NCBI GenBank assembly: GCA_964626385.1
Contig: CAZVEO010000018.1
Span: 1 to 28,286 of the forward strand
DNA: 28,286 nt
Direction: 5' to 3'
DNA from: Scybalousia_A sp964626385
Lineage (GTDB): Bacteria > Bacteroidota > Bacteroidia > Bacteroidales > P3
Under the pieces are notes generated by a model. It saw only the letters and a list, made by a program, of their open reading frames with translations. It was not told the origin of the DNA and ran no database searches. The position numbers and the translations under genes were made by a program. Each line of letters starts with the position of its first letter. The stretch's first letter is position 1. Of this stretch, positions 8,228 through 15,485 are shown piece after piece.

Positions 8228-9549
8228 TTATCTTTGTGTTTTAATTGGGTTATATATTCTGTTTGTTGTTCATATACGTTTCTCCAGCCTTGCCAATCCT
8301 TATAATCAGACAAAGATTCATTGTGCCAAACACTTATCAAGTCTCCTTTGACTTTATAAACCTCATCTACTATGCTTTTTATCTTTTCAAGGGCTTGCAA
8401 AGGAGATAAATGAAGCCCGTTTTTCAGAGCCACATCCATAAAAGCAAATGGGTGTACTCTTAATTTTGTTTCACAATCTTTTTCCAAATCATAGAATTGA
8501 AAAGACGAGCATGTACCCGCCCTAAAACCTATTCTATCAGAATAGCCCATGGAATAATCGTCAGTTATCTCATTTTCCATCAAGGTATTGTAAGAATCGG
8601 GCAAACGAAATCTAAGATAATGAAATCTTGCGTCTGTTATATTCTTGTGTACAATGTCTTTCAACAACTGAATTTGAAAGATAAGTCTATCAGGCTCCTC
8701 ACATACGTAATAAGAAGGATGTATTCCTATATCTGCATAATCAGCCATATCTTTTATAGACAACTGAAAATTTGTGTTATACGGAGAAATACTCTTATCA
8801 TAATCGCTTGAAGAAGCCATCAGATAAAAAATCAAAGTTTTCAAAGAGTTTTTACAAATATGATTTTGCAAAAAAGCAAAACAATTATAAGGGTCTTCCT
8901 TGCCAAAGAAATTTATTTTTATTCTCTCTTTGCACGAAATAAAGTCCCTTTTAATCAAATCTCTAAAAAAACCTCCAATACTTCTGTATAGTCCCTTACC
9001 TCTATAATAGTAAGCCATATCTACATCTATACTATTGAGGAAAGAGAAGCCTTTTTGCATAAAAACTTCGTTTGGATATTTTTCCAATATCTTATTTTTA
9101 AGCATATTTATCCAAATATTGACCACAGGTTTTTCCAAAAAATTATGCTCTACAGCCAAAGAATCTTCTGAGGAAAATCTTCCATGTTTATCTGCTATAA
9201 ATGGCAAATATTCTTCATAGCGAGAAATCATATAAAAGACAGCGGCAAAGACATCAAAGTCCAAAATATCCTCTTGTGTATAAGTTCTAAACAAAAAAGG
9301 CACACCATCTTTTTCAAAATAATTTAGATCAAAATTGGTTATATCTGTCTCAAACAAAAGATTAGAATGTGTCAAATGCAATTCATCATAGACGGCTTCC
9401 TCACTATAAGAAAGTTTTGCACCCCTTTCAGCAATAAAAGTTTCTTTGCTTAGGGTTACCATATAGTTTATTTTCAAAACATCTTTGAAAATAAAATTTA
9501 GTGTATAACCTAATCTATTAGTATGTTTATCTATGTAGATAACAAGCAT
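8224..9549 (-). CDS. Polysaccharide deacetylase-like (NodB-fold) envelope protein
   Basis: This 441-residue protein has no signal peptide or membrane segment that I can see. The middle shows elements expected of a NodB-type deacetylase: FLNSIDVDMAYYYRG (metal Asp pair, about residue 170), IGIHPSYYV (His motif) and MGYSDRIGFRAGTCSSFQFYD (Arg/Gly-rich motif), then VHPFAFMD and VWHNESLSDY near the C terminus. Such proteins are widespread in Bacteroidota as polysaccharide deacetylase family proteins, often with an uncharacterised N-terminal domain (here about residues 1-150). The target is unknown; the position between lptB and hldD suggests LPS or another envelope glycan. Three bases separate it from lptB, and it ends in TGA overlapping the hldD start codon. 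Confidence 0.75.
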   Translation of the reverse strand: MLVIYIDKHTNRLGYTLNFIFKDVLKINYMVTLSKETFIAERGAKLSYSEEAVYDELHLTHSNLLFETDITNFDLNYFEKDGVPFLFRTYTQEDILDFDVFAAVFYMISRYEEYLPFIADKHGRFSSEDSLAVEHNFLEKPVVNIWINMLKNKILEKYPNEVFMQKGFSFLNSIDVDMAYYYRGKGLYRSIGGFFRDLIKRDFISCKERIKINFFGKEDPYNCFAFLQNHICKNSLKTLIFYLMASSSDYDKSISPYNTNFQLSIKDMADYADIGIHPSYYVCEEPDRLIFQIQLLKDIVHKNITDARFHYLRFRLPDSYNTLMENEITDDYSMGYSDRIGFRAGTCSSFQFYDLEKDCETKLRVHPFAFMDVALKNGLHLSPLQALEKIKSIVDEVYKVKGDLISVWHNESLSDYKDWQGWRNVYEQQTEYITQLKHKDK

Positions 9550-9552
9550 TTT

Positions 9553-10275
9553 TTATCTTAGTTCAAAATTATCTCCCAAATATTTTTTTCTAACCTCGGC
9601 ATCATCTGCCAACTCTCTTGGAGAACCAGATTTAAAAACCACCCCCTCTATCAACAAATACGCTCTATCAGTAATACTCAAGGTCTCGTGTACATTGTGG
9701 TCTGTGATAAGCACACCTATGTTTTTGTTTTTCAAAGTAGCAACTATTGATTGTATATCTTGTACTGCTATGGGGTCTACACCAGCAAAAGGCTCATCCA
9801 AAAGAATAAACTTGGGGTCAGAAGCCAAAGCTCTTGCTATTTCTGTCCTTCGTCTTTCACCACCAGAGAGTTGGTTTCCTTTGTTTTTTCTTATCTTTTG
9901 CAGAGAAAACTCGTTAAGCAACTTTTCCATTTTATCAACCCTCTCTTTTGGACTATAGGGTTGAAATTCCAAAATAGACATTATATTATCCTCTACACTC
10001 AAATTCCTAAAAACCGAAGCCTCCTGTGGCAAATAACCTATACCATTTTGGGCTCGCTTATACATAGGCATATCTGTTAAATCTGTATTGTCCAAAAACA
10101 CCTTACCAGAAAAAGGCTGTATCATCCCTACTATCATGTAAAAGGTTGTAGTCTTACCTGCCCCATTAGGTCCCAAAAGCCCAACAATCTCTCCCTGATT
10201 AACCTCTATAGAAACATCATTGACCACAGTTCTTTTTCTATATTTCTTTACCACCGATTGAGTATAAAGTTTCAT
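9553..10275 (-). CDS. lptB: LPS export ABC transporter ATP-binding protein LptB
   Basis: This 240-residue ABC ATPase has Walker A GPNGAGKTT (residues 35-43), Q-loop YLPQEASVFRNLSVEDNI, signature LSGGERRR, Walker B FILLDEPFAGVDP and H-loop ITDHNVHET. FAGVDPIAV and TDHNVHETL are characteristic of LptB rather than other importers or exporters. LptB powers LPS extraction from the inner membrane with LptFG and LptC. It is the first gene of the minus-strand envelope block and is preceded by a TAATTTTG promoter element. GGAGG sits only one base from the ATG, an unusually tight Shine-Dalgarno spacing, so its role there is uncertain. Confidence 0.97.
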   Translation of the reverse strand: MKLYTQSVVKKYRKRTVVNDVSIEVNQGEIVGLLGPNGAGKTTTFYMIVGMIQPFSGKVFLDNTDLTDMPMYKRAQNGIGYLPQEASVFRNLSVEDNIMSILEFQPYSPKERVDKMEKLLNEFSLQKIRKNKGNQLSGGERRRTEIARALASDPKFILLDEPFAGVDPIAVQDIQSIVATLKNKNIGVLITDHNVHETLSITDRAYLLIEGVVFKSGSPRELADDAEVRKKYLGDNFELR

Positions 10276-10295
10276 ACCTCCAAAGTATTTTTTTG

Positions 10296-10303
10296 CAAAA
10301 TTA
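10296..10303 (-). promoter_or_regulatory. lptB: -7 promoter element TAATTTTG of the lptB-led operon
   Basis: The minus strand reads GTAATTTTGCAAA, 20 bases upstream of the lptB ATG at 10275. It matches the TAnnTTTG consensus, without a clear -33 TTTG. Confidence 0.5.
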
Positions 10304-10329
10304 CAAAAAAAAGAAAATATAGATTAGCA

Positions 10330-10407
10330 CAGGCATAGCCTGTTTTATAGGGCAAAGCCATTAAAAGAACATGTAGTGGCTTTGCCCTATAAAACAGGCT
10401 GTGCCTG
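10330..10407. repeat. 31-bp inverted repeat (REP-like palindromic pair)
   Basis: The left arm 10330-10360 and right arm 10377-10407 are reverse complements over 31 positions with a single difference (a G-T wobble), around a 16-base loop. Each arm contains two smaller palindromes, GGC-TTT-GCC and AGGC-TGT-GCCT. The same roughly 31-base unit recurs at 10877-10907, 27999-28030 and 28057-28088. As RNA it would be a very stable hairpin that could also end transcription coming from either side. Confidence 0.9.
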
Positions 10408-10553
10408 AAAAATTTTTCGGGAAATCGCATAAATACCCATTTAAAAGTAAAAAATAAGGGTGCTACTATTGATTATCAACGACTTAACCTTTTTCGAAGG
10501 GCAAAAAATGGGCATTTTTCCTCATTTTCAGCGTTTTCGAAGTTTTTTTTGAA
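10408..10553. repeat. Dispersed non-coding repeat, copy A
   Basis: The 89 bases at 10452-10540 align without gaps to 28188-28276 at roughly 90 per cent identity by eye. Shared words include AAATAAGGGTGCTACTA, TTAACCTTTTTCGAAGGG and ATTTTCAGCGTTTTCGA. Looser similarity extends left to the end of the palindromic unit (TTTTTCGG.AAATCGC.TAAATA). No open frame is conserved across it. Confidence 0.85.
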
Positions 10554-10609
10554 GAAAAATTTTTCAAAATTGGGATTTTGCAAAAATGAATCTTCGTTTT
10601 ATTTCGACG

Positions 10610-10641
10610 AATCTTCGTTTCGATTTCTCGAAACGAAGATT
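10610..10641. repeat. Perfect 14-bp hairpin
   Basis: AATCTTCGTTTCGA (10610-10623) and its exact reverse complement (10628-10641) flank a 4-base TTTC loop. The left arm is also a direct repeat of GAATCTTCGTTT at about 10589-10600. No T-run follows, so it does not look like a normal terminator. Confidence 0.85.
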
Positions 10642-10876
10642 TGTTATTATTGATTATCAGATAGTTACAAGGGTAAAAAATGGAAATTTTGTGGTAGGTA
10701 TCTTTTTCTCTTACAAAGTTACGAAGATTTTTTGACCTGACCAAACGCGTGCACACTTTTTATTTGTAACTCATTGATAATCAGTAAACCGATTTTGCAC
10801 CCACGGGGTGCTTTTTATAGAGCAAGGCCGTTACAAAAACACATACGCTTAGCGTCTTTAAAACAGCCGGTAGCTA

Positions 10877-10907
10877 CAGGCACAGCCAGTTCTATAAGGG
10901 CATAGCC
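10877..10907. repeat. Degenerate REP-like palindromic unit
   Basis: CAGGCACAGCC followed by AGTTCTATAAGGGCATAGCC matches the 10330-10360 arm with a few changes. A shorter related piece lies at about 10811-10830. It is in the same orientation as the left arm at 10330. Confidence 0.7.
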
Positions 10908-11075
10908 AGTGTTTTTTTATAGGTTATCATGAGTTAGCATAGATACTCAAACGTATTACACAAAGTAACAACTCTGTCTTATTCCCACGCACCATCCCTA
11001 TAACAAGATTTTGACAATAAAAAGAAGCTTTTTAACGTTTTGGCTTTGTTAGAATTTGGCTAAAAAATAAAAGAT

Positions 11076-12665
11076 GTGAATTGTTTCAAAGATTTTAAGA
11101 CTTTTTTTCAAGGGTGGACGTTTAGCAATTGGTGGTTTGCGTTTTGTCTGACGCTTATATTTTTTGGTATGCTTTGCTCTCCCTTTGTAGCAAGTGTAGC
11201 GAGAGTGCTTATTATAATAGATTTGGTTCTATATTTTATTTTTTGGAAAAAAAGAGTTAGCAATTTTAAACAAAAGATACTTCCCCTACTGTGCTTATCT
11301 GTTTTGTATTTGCTTGATATTGTCGGTTGTCTATGGAGCAATAATATAAGCGGAGCAAAGGAAAATTTATTACATGACTATAATTTTTTGATTATACCAT
11401 TATTTATAGCACTTTATTCTCCATTAAAGAAAAACGTTTTGACCTTTGTAGTGGTGATTTATTTGTTTTTCTGTTGGTTGGGAGTAGCGGTAGGAAGTTT
11501 TAATTATGTTACGGATAACTATACAGATATAAGACACATAGTAATAGGTACAAGACACATTGCTTTTGCTATCAATATTGCTTTTGCTACTTGCTTACTT
11601 ATGATATATACCTACAAAATAGGCAAGTACAAGAAAATAATTATTCCCATAATAATATGGCAGTTGGCTTTTTTGTTGGTCGCTCAAATGCTTAGCGGTT
11701 TGGTGGCTTGTGTGATTTTTGTTTTTGTTTCTATTATATACTTGTTTTTCAACCATAGAAATAAGATAAATACCTGTCTGTTTGTGAGTTTAGTATTATT
11801 TCTTATTTTATCTATCGGTTGGATTGGCAAAGAATACAACAATTATTTTACTCTCAAAGAAAAGTTTACTGATAACCAAGAAATAAAGACGAAGGAGGAA
11901 AATTCTTACAAAAATACTAATGATGGATTTATAGAAAACGGTTATTTGGTCAATAACTATGTTTGTGCAGAGGAAGTAGAAAAACAATGGAAAAAACAAA
12001 CAGGCATTTCTCTTTACACTCCAACAAAAGATTCTATTTATCTTTGTTCAGATGTAATTTATAGATATTTAAATTCCAAAGGACTACACAAAGATGCTGA
12101 GGGCGTAAAACAACTTTCCACAAAAGATATTGACAATATTAGAAATGGAATAGCAAATGTTGTCTATACAGAAAAATATTCTCTGCGTCCGCGTTTGTAT
12201 CAAACTTTTTTTGAATTTGAAAGATTTAAAAATGAGGGAGAAGTAAACGACAAATCTTTGATACAAAGAATGGTTATGACACAAACTGCCTTTAAAGTTA
12301 TAGCCCAAAGTCCTATCATAGGCACAGGAACAGGAGCAGAAAAAGAGGCTTTAAAAAAACAAATTCTATTGGACTACCCTGCTTTGAAAGACAAGAAAGT
12401 AGACCCTCATAACCAACTTGTTTATATAATACTTAACTTTGGTATAATAGGGTTACTATGTTTTATTTTATTTACTCTTTACCCTGTTGTTAAATTAAAA
12501 TTGTGGCAAAATGATTATTTTGTCTGTTTTGCTCTTGTGCTTGTTTGTTATATGTTCGTAGAGAGTTGCTTAAGAATGATGGCAGGGCAAATTTTCTATT
12601 CTTTATTTTTCGCTTTGTTGATTTTTAATAATGATAATATAAAACAGTATTTTTTAAACAGATAG
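11076..12665 (+). CDS. O-antigen ligase/polymerase-like membrane protein (WaaL/Wzy_C family)
   Basis: This 529-residue polytopic protein has hydrophobic segments spread over residues about 17-250 and again about 430-525. A large soluble loop lies between them at about 255-430. The end of that loop carries VDPHNQLVYIILNFGIIGLL, the conserved H-N-x-x-L element of O-antigen ligases, and RHIAFAINIAFA lies in the middle. Family members join O-antigen to lipid A core or polymerise glycan repeats in the periplasm. The start is GTG at 11076: the only nearby ATG (11074) is followed at once by TGA, and the next in-frame ATG would remove the first membrane segment. polA begins 13 bases downstream. Ligase and polymerase cannot be told apart by eye. 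Confidence 0.85.
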   Translation: MNCFKDFKTFFQGWTFSNWWFAFCLTLIFFGMLCSPFVASVARVLIIIDLVLYFIFWKKRVSNFKQKILPLLCLSVLYLLDIVGCLWSNNISGAKENLLHDYNFLIIPLFIALYSPLKKNVLTFVVVIYLFFCWLGVAVGSFNYVTDNYTDIRHIVIGTRHIAFAINIAFATCLLMIYTYKIGKYKKIIIPIIIWQLAFLLVAQMLSGLVACVIFVFVSIIYLFFNHRNKINTCLFVSLVLFLILSIGWIGKEYNNYFTLKEKFTDNQEIKTKEENSYKNTNDGFIENGYLVNNYVCAEEVEKQWKKQTGISLYTPTKDSIYLCSDVIYRYLNSKGLHKDAEGVKQLSTKDIDNIRNGIANVVYTEKYSLRPRLYQTFFEFERFKNEGEVNDKSLIQRMVMTQTAFKVIAQSPIIGTGTGAEKEALKKQILLDYPALKDKKVDPHNQLVYIILNFGIIGLLCFILFTLYPVVKLKLWQNDYFVCFALVLVCYMFVESCLRMMAGQIFYSLFFALLIFNNDNIKQYFLNR

Positions 12666-12678
12666 CACTTTTTCAATT

Positions 12679-15402
12679 ATGCAAGAAAAGAATTTATATT
12701 TGATAGATGCAATGGCACTGATATTTCGTGCTTTTTATTCTTTTAAGACGCCGGTAATTAACTCTAAAGGAGTAAATACCTCCGCTTCATATGGTTTTTT
12801 CAATGCTCTTTTGGATATTATACAAAAGCACTCACCTTACGCTTTAGCCGTGTGTTTTGATGTTTCTTCTGATACTTTTAGAAGGGAGGAATATGCTGAT
12901 TATAAAGCCAATCGTCAGGCTCCACCAGAAGAAATATTAAGCAATCTGCCTTATATAAAATCTTTGTTGGAGGCTATGAATATCAAAACCATAGGCATAG
13001 AGGGGTATGAGGCAGATGATATAATAGGCACTTTGGCAAAAAAGGCTAAGAACGTAGGTTATAAGGTATTTATGGTTACCCCCGATAAAGACTATGCTCA
13101 ACTGGTGGAAGATAATATTTTTATACTAAAACTTCCATACAGAAATCAACCTGAGCAAATATTAGGAAAGAAAGAGGTTTTGGAAAAATTTGAAATACAA
13201 AACACAAAACAAGTAATAGATATATTGGGGTTATGGGGTGATAGTGTGGATAATATTCCCGGAGTTAAAGGTATAGGAGAAAAAAAAGCAAAAGCCCTTT
13301 TGCAACAATTTTCCTCAATAGAGGAGATAATTGCCAATACGGACAAAATAACTATTAACAGTGTCCGCAAAGCCATAGAAGAGAACAAAGAGCAAGCTCT
13401 TTTGAGTAAAAAACTTGCTACTATTTATACCGATGTTCCTATAGGCTTTAAGGAAGAAGAGTTCAAAATGAAGACTCCAGATTTCGTTAAGTGCAAACAA
13501 ATATTTGACAACTTGGAATTTAAACAATTTGCAAAACGTTTTTTCAAGATTTATAACCATCAACAAGAAAACGATACTTTGTTTACAACAAAACCTATTC
13601 AGAACGACCAACAAACAAGTATTTTTGATAATTTTTCTGCCTTTGATAACATAGGAACAAAAGCTCACAATTATATTCTTGTAAATGATAACTTTTCCGA
13701 TGTTTTGCAAGAAATCAAAGAAACGAAAGAATTTGCCTTTGCCTTACACACAAACGAAAAAGGTTTTGACAATAAGGTTATAAGTATATCTTTCTGCACG
13801 CAAAAAAACAAAGCATATTACTATACTTGGCACACAAATAAAGAAATAGACAAAGAAATAATAAATCTTTTACAAGACGAGGAGATTAGAAAAATTTGTT
13901 ATGATATCAAATTGCAAAGTCATGCTTTAAGCAACGAACACATTGAAATAAACGGAAATGTTTTTGATATAATGCTTGCTCACTATTTGATAGCCTCAGA
14001 GGAAAGGAGTAAGTTGGAGGATTTATCTTTGATATATCTTAATTATGAAACAATAGAAAGGAAAAAAGGAGAGAATGTAAATGAAAAGGATTTTTTGTGC
14101 GAAAGGGCTGATATTGTTTTTCAACTTATGCCTATTTTTGAGGAAAGATTGAAAAAAGATAATTTAGAGCAACTTTTTTATAAAGTGGAGATGCCCTTAA
14201 GTAAAGTGCTTTTAGCAATGGAAAAAGAAGGGATCCGTATAGATACCCAAGTATTAAGAAATTACTCCTTACTTTTACAAGAAGAGAAACAAGTGTTGGA
14301 GAAAAAAATCTTTGAGTATTCAAAAAGAGAGTTTAATATAGCCTCTCCCATACAACTCGGCTCTGTTTTGTTTGAAGAATTAAAAATAACCGAGGGTAGA
14401 AAAACAAAAAAGACAAAAACTAAACACTACTCCACTTCAGAAGATGTTTTGGAAAAACTCTCGGCTTACCACCCAATAGTTCCGCTTATATTGGAATGGA
14501 GAAAGGTTTCTAAACTCAAAAACACATACGTTGACGCACTACCTTTGCTAATAAACAAAGGTACGGGTAGAATACACACAACATTTAATCAAGCAGTTAC
14601 AGCGACAGGAAGACTTTCCTCTGCCAATCCTAATTTGCAAAACATTCCCATACGCTCTGAGCAAGGCAAAGAAATAAGACGAGCTTTTGTACCTAATTAT
14701 GAAGGACATTATTTGCTTTCTGCCGATTACTCTCAAATAGAATTGAGAATAATAGCCGCTTTATCAAAAGATTATCATCTTTGCAAAGATTTTAGAGAGG
14801 GTAAAGATATACATACAGCAACAGCAGCAAAGATTTATCACGTTAAGGAGGAGGAAGTAAGCAAACAAATGCGTTCTTCGGCAAAGAGTGTTAATTTTGG
14901 TATAGTTTATGGTATTTCTGCTTTTGGACTTTCTGAAAATCTTCTTATTAGCAGGACGGAAGCACAAAATTTGATAAACGAGTATTTCTCTGCCTATCCA
15001 AAGGTGGAGGAGTTTATAAGGGATAAAATTGCTTTTGCTAAAGAAAACGGCTATGCACAAACAATTTTAGGTCGCCGTCGCTATCTAAAAAACATTAACT
15101 CGGCAAATCTTAACCTAAGAAACTTTGATAATCGTAACGCTGTAAATATGACAATACAAGGAACAAGTGCCGATATGATAAAAATAGCAATGGTTAATAT
15201 ACATAAGGAATTACAAGAAAGAAATTTACAGAGCAAACTTTTGGTGCAAATACATGACGAACTTATTTTTGATGTACCTGAAAATGAACTTGAAGTAATG
15301 AAAGTCCTCGTACCTAAGGTTATGCAAGAGGCTTTACCTTTGGAGGAGGTGCCTGTTGTAGCAGATTATGGTATTGGCAAAAATTGGTTGGAAATGAAAT
15401 AA
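12679..15402 (+). CDS. polA: DNA polymerase I, with degenerate 3'-5' exonuclease domain
   Basis: This 907-residue PolA has three regions. The 5'-3' exonuclease (about 1-290) is intact: DAMALIFRAF, CFDVSSDTFRR, GYEADDIIG, TPDKDYAQLV and GDSVDNIPGVKGIGEKKA. The polymerase domain is intact: motif A SADYSQIELRIIAALS, motif B RSSAKSVNFGIVYGIS, motif C LVQIHDELIFDVPE. The 3'-5' exonuclease domain (about 330-510) is folded like the family, but all catalytic acids appear lost. Aligned by eye to E. coli, D355 and E357 become A355 and H357, D424 becomes Q413, Y497 becomes F472 and D501 becomes R476. Lagging-strand primer removal and repair synthesis should work while proofreading should not. It sits 13 bases after the O-antigen ligase-like gene. 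Confidence 0.97.
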   Translation: MQEKNLYLIDAMALIFRAFYSFKTPVINSKGVNTSASYGFFNALLDIIQKHSPYALAVCFDVSSDTFRREEYADYKANRQAPPEEILSNLPYIKSLLEAMNIKTIGIEGYEADDIIGTLAKKAKNVGYKVFMVTPDKDYAQLVEDNIFILKLPYRNQPEQILGKKEVLEKFEIQNTKQVIDILGLWGDSVDNIPGVKGIGEKKAKALLQQFSSIEEIIANTDKITINSVRKAIEENKEQALLSKKLATIYTDVPIGFKEEEFKMKTPDFVKCKQIFDNLEFKQFAKRFFKIYNHQQENDTLFTTKPIQNDQQTSIFDNFSAFDNIGTKAHNYILVNDNFSDVLQEIKETKEFAFALHTNEKGFDNKVISISFCTQKNKAYYYTWHTNKEIDKEIINLLQDEEIRKICYDIKLQSHALSNEHIEINGNVFDIMLAHYLIASEERSKLEDLSLIYLNYETIERKKGENVNEKDFLCERADIVFQLMPIFEERLKKDNLEQLFYKVEMPLSKVLLAMEKEGIRIDTQVLRNYSLLLQEEKQVLEKKIFEYSKREFNIASPIQLGSVLFEELKITEGRKTKKTKTKHYSTSEDVLEKLSAYHPIVPLILEWRKVSKLKNTYVDALPLLINKGTGRIHTTFNQAVTATGRLSSANPNLQNIPIRSEQGKEIRRAFVPNYEGHYLLSADYSQIELRIIAALSKDYHLCKDFREGKDIHTATAAKIYHVKEEEVSKQMRSSAKSVNFGIVYGISAFGLSENLLISRTEAQNLINEYFSAYPKVEEFIRDKIAFAKENGYAQTILGRRRYLKNINSANLNLRNFDNRNAVNMTIQGTSADMIKIAMVNIHKELQERNLQSKLLVQIHDELIFDVPENELEVMKVLVPKVMQEALPLEEVPVVADYGIGKNWLEMK

Positions 15403-15430
15403 ATCTATTAAAAAATATAAACTTTTTTCA

Positions 15431-15438
15431 TACCTTTG
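15431..15438 (+). promoter_or_regulatory. -7 promoter element TACCTTTG for the GH2 gene
   Basis: TACCTTTGCAG lies 48 bases before the ATG at 15486 and just after the polA stop. It separates the GH2 gene from polA transcription and argues against the longer reading frame that begins inside polA. Confidence 0.55.
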
Positions 15439-15485
15439 CAGTTGTATATACAAGGAATAATATAAAAAATAATTATAAAACGTTT

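Larger units (their letters stand above)
10276..11075. other. 800 bp gene-free region packed with palindromic and dispersed repeats
   Basis: No convincing gene lies between lptB and the O-antigen ligase-like gene, which diverge from here. The stretch holds the lptB promoter element, a 31-bp inverted repeat (10330-10407), a copy of a longer dispersed repeat (from about 10408), a perfect 14-bp hairpin (10610-10641), three TGATTATCA-type motifs and further degenerate palindromic units up to about 10910. Similar sequence recurs at 27990-28286. The 10910-11075 part shows no repeat and no clear promoter that I can support. Confidence 0.8.

Noticed and set aside
10484..10756. 90-residue minus-strand open frame in the intergenic repeat region
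   Set aside because: It lies across the hairpin and repeat motifs, has low-complexity basic composition, and its frame is not kept in the copy at 28188-28276. It looks like a chance frame in a repeat.
10330..10910. Insertion sequence with terminal inverted repeats
   Set aside because: Only 16 bases lie between the inverted arms and no transposase frame is present, so it is a palindromic element rather than an IS.
15384..15485. Longer N terminus for the GH2 gene
   Set aside because: It overlaps polA, covers the TACCTTTG promoter and hides a clean signal peptide that starts at 15486.
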